Of a DNA stretch of 17,224 nt, positions 1 to 8,248 are shown one piece after another; positions within the stretch are counted from its first letter, which is position 1; each line of letters begins with the position of its first letter. This stretch comes from Parcubacteria group bacterium GW2011_GWA1_47_8 (lineage in GTDB: Bacteria; Patescibacteriota; Minisyncoccia; Phycocordibacterales; UBA1550), in assembly GCA_000996605.1 (NCBI GenBank), contig LCOP01000018.1, positions 669 to 17,892 on the forward strand, in the 5' to 3' direction. Position numbers and translations under genes: made by a program. The notes beneath the pieces were generated by a model. The model saw nothing but the letters and a program-made list of their open reading frames with translations, did not search any database and was not told where the DNA came from.

Positions 1-156
1 CCCGCCATATCCGATAACTATGCGGTCCTCCAAGAAACAGACTGCGTACACTTGCCTGCACAAAACGGGGTCAAGATGCTCAAAAGAATCGGCATCCGCA
101 TATTCAAAAATATATTTCACACCGCTTTTCCCTACATATTCTTCGATGATGTTCAT
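1..156 (-). CDS. Probable NUDIX hydrolase, N-terminal part only
   Basis: Reading leftward from the ATG at 156-154 the frame stays open for 52 codons to the window edge, so the gene is cut off here. The visible protein starts MNIIEEYVGKSG and contains RQVYAVCF, then IVIGYGG. From memory of CPR NUDIX proteins, a segment of this kind forms the first strands just before the NUDIX box, but the box (GX5EX7REUXEEXGU) would lie outside the window and cannot be checked. It lies 51 bases downstream of cyoE in the same direction, with a strong hairpin between them, so read-through from the oxidase operon is possible but probably reduced. No clear ribosome binding site precedes it. That it is coding is likely; the family assignment is moderate. 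Confidence 0.6.
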   Translation of the reverse strand, partial: MNIIEEYVGKSGVKYIFEYADADSFEHLDPVLCRQVYAVCFLEDRIVIGYGG

Positions 157-170
157 AATAATTCCATCTT

Positions 171-209
171 AACACAGAAGTCGGATATTGCATGTCCGAC
201 TTCTGTGTT
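171..209 (-). terminator. Perfect 15-bp hairpin overlapping the cyoE stop codon
   Basis: AACACAGAAGTCGGA (171-185) pairs perfectly with 195-209 around a nine-base loop. The right arm includes two bases of the cyoE stop codon. In the leftward direction the stem is followed by AAGATGG rather than a T tract, so it is not a textbook intrinsic terminator. It may act as an attenuator or an mRNA 3'-end stabiliser between cyoE and the next gene. Confidence 0.6.
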
Positions 210-1065
210 ACAGTTTTATCGCCCAATCAACCGCAACCATAATACAAAACACCACAAGAACCACGATGGAAAAAATGAACATATTGCGTGCCCAGAGTTT
301 GTCGTCGAGAGTTTTAATACCCTTCGCGCATAATCCGAGCCACACTGCACCGAGCACCGAGAGAACAACGGCGTATACATATCCCATATAACCAAACGCA
401 GTGAGCGCGAGCGTTGCGAAGGTAAAAAGAACAATATAAACAAGCATGTGGATCTTGGTGACACGCGCGCCTTTTTTGACAGGCAATACGGGGATCCCCG
501 CGGCAATGTAGTCGTCCAGTCGATAGAGCGCGATTGCATACGAATGGGGCATTTGCCACAGTGCGAGGATCAAAAATAAAATGATTACGCCGAGGTCGAG
601 GCTACCCGTCACTGCGACATAGCCGACGACCGGGGGCACAGCACCAGAGATGCTGCCGACAAGGGTCCCGTGTACCGAGTGGCGCTTGAACCACAAGCTG
701 TACGCGACCACATACACAAAGAGTCCCGCGAGTGCGACGAGAATGGTAAGAAAATTCGTGTACGCAATCAAGACGAGCACACCGGTAAGCCCGAGGAAAG
801 TTCCGTAGATAACCGCGCCGCGGAGAGAAGCGGCTCCGCGCGCAAGAGCGCGATTTTTCGTCCGCTCCATCAATCTGTCTATATCGCGGTCGATATAATT
901 GTTGAACACGCACCCCGATGCCATAATGAGCGATATGCCGGCAAGCGTTGCAAGCAAGAGCCACCAACTAATGTCGCCTTTTGAGGCAAGGAAAAATCCC
1001 GCAACAACCGCAATCGCATTGCCGTAAATAATGCCGGGCTTGGTGAGTTGGTAGTAATCTTTCAT
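208..1065 (-). CDS. cyoE: Protoheme IX farnesyltransferase (heme o synthase) CyoE
   Basis: This is an integral membrane prenyltransferase that converts heme b to heme o, the high-spin heme of the bo3 oxidase. At 285 residues it is close to the usual length of about 290. The UbiA-superfamily signature is present as NNYIDRDIDRLMERTKNR near residues 55-72. The second Asp-rich region is YRLDDYIAAG near residue 185, preceded by WQMPHSYAIA. Multiple hydrophobic helices cover the rest. It is the last cyo gene, as in the enterobacterial operon. It is separated from cyoD by 88 bases filled with an imperfect inverted repeat, the largest gap in the oxidase block. The start ATG gives the family's usual N-terminus (YYQLTKPGII). 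Confidence is high. Confidence 0.96.
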   Translation of the reverse strand: MKDYYQLTKPGIIYGNAIAVVAGFFLASKGDISWWLLLATLAGISLIMASGCVFNNYIDRDIDRLMERTKNRALARGAASLRGAVIYGTFLGLTGVLVLIAYTNFLTILVALAGLFVYVVAYSLWFKRHSVHGTLVGSISGAVPPVVGYVAVTGSLDLGVIILFLILALWQMPHSYAIALYRLDDYIAAGIPVLPVKKGARVTKIHMLVYIVLFTFATLALTAFGYMGYVYAVVLSVLGAVWLGLCAKGIKTLDDKLWARNMFIFSIVVLVVFCIMVAVDWAIKL

Positions 1066-1070
1066 AAGTG

Positions 1071-1147
1071 GAATATGGAAGATAGAATGTGGAATTTAGA
1101 ATGCGTGCAAAAATTATTCCATATTCTACATTCCATGTTCCATATTC
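1071..1147. repeat. Imperfect inverted repeat between cyoD and cyoE
   Basis: The arms 1071-1102 and 1116-1147 are 32 bases each and match as inverted copies at 27 positions, around a 13-base loop. Both arms are built from degenerate repeats of a word like GGAATATGGAAT or TAGAATGTGGAAT. The sequence fills the whole cyoD-cyoE gap. In RNA it could fold into a long hairpin inside the operon transcript. This is the style of short degenerate purine-rich repeat often seen between CPR genes (from memory). Confidence 0.7.
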
Positions 1148-1153
1148 TATTCA

Positions 1154-1531
1154 CTACTGCGGAATATATCCTTCATTGGTATTAAACGGAGAATCGCTCA
1201 TCGTGTTGTAATTCAAATGATACATAATCCAAAGGGAGCCGGCAACGAGAATTGCGACGATAAGCACCGTAAAGATAAAAACGATTATGTTCCAGTGCGA
1301 ACGTGAGTTCCTGCTCAGATGGAGAAAGAAGACGACCTGCACCAAAAACTGTAGAACGCCGAGAAGCACAACCGCCCATACTAAATTCTGCGCAGTGAGC
1401 GCATGATTCACCACCATGAAGTACGGCACGAGTGTTAAAAAGATCGCCAACACGAACCCCGTTACATACGACTTGAGCGCCTTGCGTCCGGCTTCATAGT
1501 ACTCATCAATTACTTTAAAATCTTTTGTCAT
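1154..1531 (-). CDS. cyoD: Cytochrome bo3 oxidase subunit IV, CyoD
   Basis: This is the small subunit IV of the bo3 quinol oxidase, 125 residues with three predicted membrane helices. Family landmarks are SYVTGFVLAIFLTLVPYFMV in helix 1, VVFFLHL in helix 2, and the closing segment FTVLIVAILVAGSLWIMYHL. The protein ends with a hydrophilic tail of about 17 residues (SDSPFNTNEGYIPQ at the end) that goes beyond the enterobacterial protein's end at about the NYN motif. It is needed for stable assembly of the CuB centre in the E. coli enzyme; that role is known for the family and not visible here. It lies 16 bases downstream of cyoC. No good Shine-Dalgarno sequence is visible. Confidence is high. 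Confidence 0.95.
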   Translation of the reverse strand: MTKDFKVIDEYYEAGRKALKSYVTGFVLAIFLTLVPYFMVVNHALTAQNLVWAVVLLGVLQFLVQVVFFLHLSRNSRSHWNIIVFIFTVLIVAILVAGSLWIMYHLNYNTMSDSPFNTNEGYIPQ

Positions 1532-1547
1532 GGTATTGAAGTAATTT

Positions 1548-2219
1548 CTAAATCGCTCCCATTAAATACACAACGGTAAAAATAAAAATCCACACGATGT
1601 CGAGGAAGTGCCAAAACAATCCCAGACACGAAAGTTTCCGCACCGTCACCGAATCAAGTCCGTACCGCATCACCTGCGCAATAAGACTCCCCATCCAGAG
1701 GAGGCCTGCCGTTACGTGCAGGCCGTGCGTTCCCACGAGCGTAAAGAATGCCGACAAAAACCCGCTCCTCTGCCAACTATTGCCTTCCTCGGCAAGCTTT
1801 GCAAATTCCGTCACCTCCATCGCAAGGAACGCCACACCGAGGAGAAATGTTACAAAAAGCCACGCGAGCACCTTGCTTTTGCTGTTATGGTGGTGCGCGT
1901 ACATCGTCACGAGTCCGAACGTAAAACTACTCGTGAGCAAGATGAGTGTTTCAACGAGAACGAACGGCATACTGAACAATTCCCCTGCCGATGGACCCCC
2001 GTAGGTGTTGTTCTGGAGTACCGCATACGTCGCAAAAAGGCTCGCGAACAGAAGACAATCACTCATGATGTATGCCCAAAAACCAAAAATAGCTTTGTTG
2101 TCCGCGTGATAACTTTCTTCGCGAGAGATTTCTTGGTGATGAAGTGTCCCATTAGAGATGGGCTCACGCTGCGAGCCCTCGCGATCTCTAACGGGATAAA
2201 TTAAAGTTTTTGTAGTCAT
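1548..2219 (-). CDS. cyoC: Cytochrome bo3 oxidase subunit III, CyoC
   Basis: This is subunit III of the heme-copper quinol oxidase. It has 223 residues and five predicted membrane helices, about 19 residues longer than the E. coli protein because of a hydrophilic N-terminal extension (about residues 1-38). Clear family blocks are IFGFWAYIMSDCLLFASLFA, GGPSAGELF, PFVLVETLILL, SGFLSAFFTLVGTHGLHV and LFWHFLDIVWIFIFTVVYLM. It starts eight bases after the cyoB stop and precedes cyoD by 16 bases, so it is a clear operon member. The upstream sequence is AT-rich without a strong ribosome binding site. Confidence is high. Confidence 0.97.
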   Translation of the reverse strand: MTTKTLIYPVRDREGSQREPISNGTLHHQEISREESYHADNKAIFGFWAYIMSDCLLFASLFATYAVLQNNTYGGPSAGELFSMPFVLVETLILLTSSFTFGLVTMYAHHHNSKSKVLAWLFVTFLLGVAFLAMEVTEFAKLAEEGNSWQRSGFLSAFFTLVGTHGLHVTAGLLWMGSLIAQVMRYGLDSVTVRKLSCLGLFWHFLDIVWIFIFTVVYLMGAI

Positions 2220-2227
2220 ATAAATTT

Positions 2228-4183
2228 TTATGTGCGCGCACTCTCCAACATCTCTACTTCAGTGGCAGGAATAACGTACTCGGTATCGCGATTAAACGAA
2301 CGTACGATGATAAGCGCGATAATACCGAAGGCTCCAAGAGCGACGAGCCACACGATATGCCACACGACACCAAACCCGAAGAGGAAACTTGCGAGCGCAA
2401 TATAAAGTCCCATGCCGGTATTTTTCGGCATATGAATATCTTCATAGTGCGTCTTCTCCTTTTTCGCGCCAACCCCCTGCTTCATATCCCAAAACGGATA
2501 CCGCCCATGCACGGTCGGGATTGTCGCAAAGTTATAGGACGGTGGTGGTGATGAGGTTGACCACTCGAGTGTCCTACCGTCCCACGGGTCCCCGGTCGTA
2601 TCGAGATTCTTCCTACGCTCTTTGATGCTCACAATGAACTGTGCAATCTGCAATACCACACCACCTGCAATAATGAGCACACCGATTCCTGCAACAATGA
2701 GGAGCGGTTGCCATCCCGTCGACGCATCGATATGACTCAAGCGCCGCGTCATCCCCATGAGGCCAAGAATATAGAGCGGTGTAAATGCCACAAAGAACCC
2801 GACAATCCAGTGCCAGAACGCAAGTTTGCCGAGTTTTTCGTTCAACGTAAATCCAAAGATCTTGGGAAACCAATACGTGAGTCCCGCAAAATATCCGAAC
2901 ACCACGCCACCAATAATCGTATTATGAAAATGCGCGATTAAAAACAAACTGTTGTGCAGTTGAAAGTCGATTCCCGGCACGGCGAGAAGTACTCCCGTCA
3001 TGCCCCCTAAAGTAAACGTAAAGATAAATCCGAGCGTCCAGAGCATCGGGGACGTAAACGTGATGCGCCCGCGAAACATCGTGAAGAGCCAGTTGAAGAT
3101 TTTCACGCCCGTGGGAATGGCGATGATCATTGTCATGATGCCGAAAAACGCATTCACCTTTGCACCGCTCCCCATCGTAAAGAAATGATGGAGCCATACG
3201 ACGAAGGACAAGAAGGTGATTGCAACCGTCGCCCAAATCATTGTCGTGTAGCCAAACAATCGCTTGCGAGAAAATGTCGAAACGACTTCCGAAAAAATAC
3301 CAAACGCGGGCAACATGAGAATATACACTTCCGGATGTCCCCACGCCCAAATAAGGTTAATGTACATCATTGGGTTCCCGCCAAAATCCGACGTGAAGAA
3401 ATGCATACCGAAAAGACGATCGACGGACAACATGCCAAGCGTCGCTGTAAGGATGGGGAAAGAAATGATGACAAGCGCCATGCTGGAAAATACCGTCCAG
3501 ACGAATACCGGCATGCGCATAAACGTCATCCCCGGGCAACGCATCGTGAGGATCGTGATGAAAAAATTGATTCCCGAGATCAAACTCCCCACGCCCGCTA
3601 TTTGCAAAGCCCAAATATAATAATCCATGCCCACACCGGGACTATACTCTATCCCCGAAAGTGGCGGATATGCGAGCCATCCCGCCGCCGCGAAATCCCC
3701 CACGGTGAGCGAAACATTCACGAGCATCGCCCCCGCAACCGTGAGCCACAGGCTCAAAGAGTTGAGGAACGGGAATGCAACATCACGCGCGCCGATTTGC
3801 AGAGGCACCGCCAAGTTGATGAGCCCAAACATAAGCGGCATCGCCACAAAAAAAATCATGATGACCCCGTGCGCGGTAAAGATCTGATCGTAATGATCTG
3901 GTGGTAGGAACCCCGTCGCATCGCCGACGGAAATCGCCTGTTGTGTGCGCATCATGGCGGCGTCCGTAAACCCGCGCAGGAGCATAACAAAAGCGAGGAT
4001 AAGATATATCACCCCGATTTTTTTGTGATCAACGGATGTGAGCCACTCTTTCCAAAGCCACGTAAATCGCTTGAAGCGAAACAAAAGACCGACAATTAAG
4101 AGCCCGACAAGAAGCATGAATATCGATGCCCCGATGATAATCGGGTCGGAGGGAAGCGCGTCAAAAGTTAATTTTCCAAACAT
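2228..4183 (-). CDS. cyoB: Cytochrome bo3 ubiquinol oxidase subunit I, CyoB
   Basis: This is the catalytic subunit, which reduces O2 to water with electrons from quinol and pumps protons across the cytoplasmic membrane. At 651 residues it is close to E. coli CyoB (663) and looks highly similar along its whole length. Residues run one behind the E. coli numbering. The quinone-site residues R70, D74, H97 and Q100 are present. The low-spin heme ligands H105 and H420, CuB ligands H283, H332 and H333, the cross-linked Y287, and the heme o3 ligand H418 are all present. Channel residues D134, E285 and K361 are also kept. Landmarks are WAWGHPEVYIL, VWLHHFFTMG and AHFHNTIIGG. The C-terminal block TGDPWDGRTLEWSTSSPPP is typical of quinol oxidases. 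It starts two bases after the stop of the inserted 362-residue gene instead of following cyoA directly. Confidence 0.98.
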   Translation of the reverse strand: MFGKLTFDALPSDPIIIGASIFMLLVGLLIVGLLFRFKRFTWLWKEWLTSVDHKKIGVIYLILAFVMLLRGFTDAAMMRTQQAISVGDATGFLPPDHYDQIFTAHGVIMIFFVAMPLMFGLINLAVPLQIGARDVAFPFLNSLSLWLTVAGAMLVNVSLTVGDFAAAGWLAYPPLSGIEYSPGVGMDYYIWALQIAGVGSLISGINFFITILTMRCPGMTFMRMPVFVWTVFSSMALVIISFPILTATLGMLSVDRLFGMHFFTSDFGGNPMMYINLIWAWGHPEVYILMLPAFGIFSEVVSTFSRKRLFGYTTMIWATVAITFLSFVVWLHHFFTMGSGAKVNAFFGIMTMIIAIPTGVKIFNWLFTMFRGRITFTSPMLWTLGFIFTFTLGGMTGVLLAVPGIDFQLHNSLFLIAHFHNTIIGGVVFGYFAGLTYWFPKIFGFTLNEKLGKLAFWHWIVGFFVAFTPLYILGLMGMTRRLSHIDASTGWQPLLIVAGIGVLIIAGGVVLQIAQFIVSIKERRKNLDTTGDPWDGRTLEWSTSSPPPSYNFATIPTVHGRYPFWDMKQGVGAKKEKTHYEDIHMPKNTGMGLYIALASFLFGFGVVWHIVWLVALGAFGIIALIIVRSFNRDTEYVIPATEVEMLESART

Positions 4184-4185
4184 AA

Positions 4186-5274
4186 TTATGTATTAATTTT
4201 ATAGATTTTCTTTTCTCCATTCGGCATTTCATACTGGAGTTCGGTGTCAGAGAGCCACTTTGGCTTGAAATAATAAAGTGGCTCATTAGTTTTTACAACA
4301 AACTCACGCTTTTTAGTGAGGAGGTTTTCAATATAGAGTTCTGTCCCCATTCCTTGCTTGCGACGTTCAGCTTTTTCTTGTTCTGTCACATCTGCAATGC
4401 CATACCACACATTGCCGGGATGAACGGTAATAAGTCCTTTTTCAATATTCAAAGCATCGCCACCGAGGACATTTTCGGGAGCAGGGAAAAGTTCAAAAGT
4501 TTTGGTTTGCATATCAATGCGGAGAAATCCAAGCACATTGGCGCCAGAATGGGTGCGCGCCCAGAAATAGCGGCTGTCTTTTGTCCAACCATCCAATGAT
4601 ATGTCGTCAACGAGATCGGGATTGCGTTTTTCTATGTCGGTGATGGGGAGGGTGAGAGGGTCTTCCAGTGTTTTGAGGTCTTTGATGATGAGGGCGTAAT
4701 TGTCTTTGCCGAGGTATCCGCGAATTAGTGAGATGTTTTTTTCATTATCAGAAATACGAAAGATTGGGGAATAGTCATTGTTGATATTGAGATCATTTTC
4801 TTTTCCAAAATCAAATAAAACCAACAATAATTTCCCCGCCTCGCCATTGTAGTAGTACTGCCACAATTCACTTCTGTAATTTGGCAATGGCAACCCCTTT
4901 CCTTTATCAAAATTAAATGTTCTATTTACATAAATATTACACTTATGTACTTCCATCGGATATCCAGAGTCTCGAACATTTTCAATTTGAAAACTCTTAA
5001 TTACCTCTCCTGTACTTTTATTTTTCACAAAAATCATCGGGGAGCTTTCTTTAGGCTGAGTAATTGCAGGGTTTAAACTGATGCGATCATAATCGACTAT
5101 TTCATTTTCCCCTAGGCACCCGATAGAAGATGCTTCTTTTTGTATAGTGGCTATTTGATTATTAGTTGATTGACTAACTGGTTTTTTAAGAAATATAAAG
5201 TAAACCGTGCTTACCACCGCAGCAAACAAAATAATAATTAGCCATAAAACTAAAATCTTTTTATTAAATTTCAT
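4186..5274 (-). CDS. Membrane-anchored propeller-like protein inserted in the cyo operon
   Basis: I do not recognise a named family. The 362-residue protein has a short basic N-terminus, one membrane helix at about residues 7-29 and then a long extracytoplasmic part. That part has motifs such as LDGWTKDSRYFWART and PKWLSDTELQYEMPNGEKK, which resemble blades of TolB/WD40-like propellers. It is therefore probably a signal-anchored propeller facing outward. The gene starts one base after the stop of the 981-residue gene, and its stop is two bases before the cyoB start, so the three are probably one transcript and perhaps translationally coupled. It is visibly richer in A and T than the cyo genes. 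No role in the oxidase is known; the link rests on position only. Confidence 0.8.
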   Translation of the reverse strand: MKFNKKILVLWLIIILFAAVVSTVYFIFLKKPVSQSTNNQIATIQKEASSIGCLGENEIVDYDRISLNPAITQPKESSPMIFVKNKSTGEVIKSFQIENVRDSGYPMEVHKCNIYVNRTFNFDKGKGLPLPNYRSELWQYYYNGEAGKLLLVLFDFGKENDLNINNDYSPIFRISDNEKNISLIRGYLGKDNYALIIKDLKTLEDPLTLPITDIEKRNPDLVDDISLDGWTKDSRYFWARTHSGANVLGFLRIDMQTKTFELFPAPENVLGGDALNIEKGLITVHPGNVWYGIADVTEQEKAERRKQGMGTELYIENLLTKKREFVVKTNEPLYYFKPKWLSDTELQYEMPNGEKKIYKINT

Positions 5275-5275
5275 A

Positions 5276-8221
5276 TCAATAGTCTATTGTTTGAGAATTA
5301 TGACCAGCGGTCTTTTTCACGAGGATCCCACTATTAGTATTTCTTACCGTAAGTGTAATCTGATTGACCTCTCTTGTTGCAACACCCGAAGTATTAAAGT
5401 TTTGCGGAGAAATTGTTTCTGCGATACAAACTCTTTTTAATTGTCCCGCAATTGTCTCTCTCACGCTTTCAATCAGCGTGAGAGAATTTGCTGAGGATGA
5501 AACACCGAATGAGAATTTCCCTTGATTATCTGTTGTTTTGATGAGGTGGTTTACTAAGGCATTGTCTTTTACAGTATCATCAAAGACTGCGCAAAGCTGG
5601 TCTGAAGGCACTGAACGGGTATTCAAAAGAGCGAGGAGTTTCGTCTCATCGTATAGCTTTGCCTTAACCTCCGTCGTTCCGCGCTCTCCTGAAACTACTG
5701 GAGCGGTATAGCGGGTTTCTCCCGTAGGGCTGATGAGCTCGGGCACTTCTGCCGAGTTGCTAATCTTTTCCAAACTCAAAAAATCAATTCTTGCGGGACA
5801 ACCCAGATTGGTGCCGTTCAAAGTTGAACACTCGTCATAGCCTTGAGAAGTAAGCGCTAGGTCAAGATTTATCTGTTCCCCTGTCGCAGGTACATTAAGA
5901 CGATACTCATCCACAAAAGCTGATTGTGTTTGGGCGGTCAGTGTTTGAGAATGGGAATCTCCGAGATAATCGTATGCTAAAGAATCAAGGGTATATGACC
6001 CCGTGCCAGTACCTATGACTTTCGTTATATATTGCCCAACTTCTGGATTAGGAATCCAAATATTCTTTACCTCGTGCGGAGAAGGAGGGTCCTCAACATC
6101 CGCATTGCTAATTCCATCAACTCCATATGAACCGCCGAGAATTTCATTATAAACTATGTTGCTCACTGGATCTTTCCCAAGCCTCCTCCCCTGAGGATCA
6201 ACGATAAACAATTCTGCAGGAGAAGCAAGATTCAAAGAAATCCCAGCCACGGGACGACTTGCATTGCTATAAAGCCGAACCCCCGTAAATTGATTGCTGT
6301 AGTCGCGAATTTTTAATGCTCTGCTGGTGATTCCTGACTGAAGTGTTTTTGTATTATACCATGCTGGGTCACGGACAGAATATGTGGTGGCAAGTTTCTC
6401 TGTAGCTACTAAAAAGTGTCCTTTATTTTTACTCCATATAACAACCGGTTTTCCAGAATTCACGTAAATGTCCGTAATAGAGGTAAGGTCGCCAAAAGTA
6501 GTGTTATAATTATCATCTATATCTCTCCTGCCGTCGTAAGAAAGGCGCGGAATGCCAGAAAGAGGATTTTTCGAATACTCAGCTGCTTTTGGCCAATCAA
6601 AATTTCCATTACCTACATAGCCTTTGTTGCTTGCACTGCTTAGCCAAGAGTTGAAATTGAGTGGGTTTACATCTTGATTGTCGGTGCTTGTCGCAATCCC
6701 ATAGTATCGCATGACCATAACGGCGGAGGTGATGGCACAGCCGCAGTCTTGAATGAAAGGACCACATGCCTCGGCTCCAATATTTCCGGTGCCGTTGGCG
6801 TATGTTTTATCAAACCAGCTTGTGGTCAATGCTTGAGACGGGTAATTCGACCTCACCTGCGTATACAGCGGCACCACCTTCACCACAAAATCTATATTGC
6901 CCACAATACCAAACTCCTGCCACTCGCTTTGATTCCCATTGTTGTCCACCGCCCGCGCGCGCCAATGATACTGACCATCAGCAATCATCTCTTTTGATGT
7001 TGTTGCAATACTCCCCGACGAAACAAAAACACTTTCCAAAAGATTCGTTTCGTCAAAAGGCTGGGTTAATTCTTTTAATTCTACTTGAAGTTTAGCTGTA
7101 TCATTATCAATGTCTGAAAGAGTTGCCCTGAAAACTGCCGCTGGCTCAGTGGTAACCCCACCTTCTGCAATTGGCATTATTCCATCCGATTTAAACTGCC
7201 CAAGCGTGACGATGGTGGGCGAGTGTTGCGCTAGTCCACCGATTGCTATTTTACTAACCGTATTAGAACCGGCATTCGTCACCCACACGGAGTTTGTAAT
7301 ATTGTCGAAGGCAACGGCAGACGGATTCACCCCCGTAGTATAATCAACTTTAACTCCACTAAAAATATCTATTTTGCTCACAAAATTAGAAGTGTAACTC
7401 GCCACCCATACCGAGTTGGTTACATTATCAAAAGCAACGCTGTATGAATCCATTCCCACAGCATAATCAACCATTGCACCTGTAAAAATATTTACTTTGC
7501 TAACAGTATTAGCAAAAGAGCTTACCGCCCACACAGAATTAGTGACACGGTCAAATGCAACCCCAGATAACTGCTCCTTACTCAACCCAGTTGCGTAATC
7601 AATTCTTGCGCCTGTATAAATGTTTACTCTGCTAACAACAGGAAAATAATTTCCTATCCATATGGAATTTGTAACATTATCGAAGATAATCCCTCGTGGA
7701 TAATACCAGTCAAAATAATCCGTTCTGGCGCCCGTTAAAATATCTACCTTACTAATTATGCCAGCAGTACCAGCAGTTGTGACCCACACAGAATTTGTGA
7801 CACTTTCGAAAGCGACATTGAATGGCTCAGCTACCACCATATAATCGACTCTCGTGCCGGTATGAATATTCACCTTGCTAATAGTGTTGACGCCAGAGTT
7901 TGCCACCCAAATCGAATTAGTAACGTTATCGAAGGCGACACCACGAGGGAGTGCCCCAACAGCATAGTCAACTCTAGTGCCATCATTAATATTTACCTTG
8001 CTAACAGTACCTGAACCCCAATTTGTCACCCAAATCGAATTAGTAACATTATCAAAAGCAACTCCAATAGGGCTACTCCCCACAGGATAGTCTATCTTTG
8101 TCCCTGCCGGAGGATTCACAACCTGTGCGAAAGCAAGATTGGCAAAAGAGAAACTCGAAAAAACAACAAACAAGACCAAGACGAAATTGCGTAAGGAAAT
8201 CATATCCTTTAAATTATACAT
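5276..8221 (-). CDS. Secreted seven-blade propeller, FN3-like and C39 peptidase-like protein
   Basis: This is a 981-residue exported protein. A signal peptide ends near AFA|Q at residue 32; translation may start at the second Met (residue 7, base 8203). Residues 41-329 hold seven repeats of about 40 residues with the core VAFDNVTNSVWVTN followed by TVSKVNI.TG..VDY, a virginiamycin-lyase/YVTN-like seven-bladed propeller. An FN3-like segment follows at about 358-440, ending in YHWRARAVDNNGNQSEW. Residues 449-650 match a C39-like papain-fold peptidase: DCGCAITSAVMVMRYYG (likely nucleophile C495), GHFLVA (H602) and VRDPAW (D618). The last 330 residues look like further beta-rich domains. It follows cyoA by 27 bases. 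Substrate and link to the oxidase are unknown. Confidence 0.85.
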   Translation of the reverse strand: MYNLKDMISLRNFVLVLFVVFSSFSFANLAFAQVVNPPAGTKIDYPVGSSPIGVAFDNVTNSIWVTNWGSGTVSKVNINDGTRVDYAVGALPRGVAFDNVTNSIWVANSGVNTISKVNIHTGTRVDYMVVAEPFNVAFESVTNSVWVTTAGTAGIISKVDILTGARTDYFDWYYPRGIIFDNVTNSIWIGNYFPVVSRVNIYTGARIDYATGLSKEQLSGVAFDRVTNSVWAVSSFANTVSKVNIFTGAMVDYAVGMDSYSVAFDNVTNSVWVASYTSNFVSKIDIFSGVKVDYTTGVNPSAVAFDNITNSVWVTNAGSNTVSKIAIGGLAQHSPTIVTLGQFKSDGIMPIAEGGVTTEPAAVFRATLSDIDNDTAKLQVELKELTQPFDETNLLESVFVSSGSIATTSKEMIADGQYHWRARAVDNNGNQSEWQEFGIVGNIDFVVKVVPLYTQVRSNYPSQALTTSWFDKTYANGTGNIGAEACGPFIQDCGCAITSAVMVMRYYGIATSTDNQDVNPLNFNSWLSSASNKGYVGNGNFDWPKAAEYSKNPLSGIPRLSYDGRRDIDDNYNTTFGDLTSITDIYVNSGKPVVIWSKNKGHFLVATEKLATTYSVRDPAWYNTKTLQSGITSRALKIRDYSNQFTGVRLYSNASRPVAGISLNLASPAELFIVDPQGRRLGKDPVSNIVYNEILGGSYGVDGISNADVEDPPSPHEVKNIWIPNPEVGQYITKVIGTGTGSYTLDSLAYDYLGDSHSQTLTAQTQSAFVDEYRLNVPATGEQINLDLALTSQGYDECSTLNGTNLGCPARIDFLSLEKISNSAEVPELISPTGETRYTAPVVSGERGTTEVKAKLYDETKLLALLNTRSVPSDQLCAVFDDTVKDNALVNHLIKTTDNQGKFSFGVSSSANSLTLIESVRETIAGQLKRVCIAETISPQNFNTSGVATREVNQITLTVRNTNSGILVKKTAGHNSQTIDY
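7235..8101 (-). repeat. Seven in-gene tandem repeats encoding the propeller blades
   Basis: Within the 981-residue gene, seven repeats of about 115-130 bases encode the blades. The most conserved part at DNA level encodes the run FDNVTNS(I/V)WV and is nearly the same in blades 1, 2, 4, 6 and 7. The strong similarity between copies suggests recent amplification or gene conversion. The short GTKIDYPVG at the N-terminal end can complete blade 7, the usual ring closure for such folds. Confidence 0.75.
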
Positions 8222-8248
8222 CGGAACGCCAAATACTATAAATGGGAA

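Noticed and set aside
3185..3907. 240-codon open frame antisense to cyoB
   Set aside because: It lies wholly within the certain cyoB gene and its translation is rich in Arg, His and Lys, typical of an antisense shadow.
7235..8101. Regular repeats considered as a CRISPR array
   Set aside because: The repeats lie in frame within a large gene and encode propeller blades; there are no constant repeats with unique spacers.
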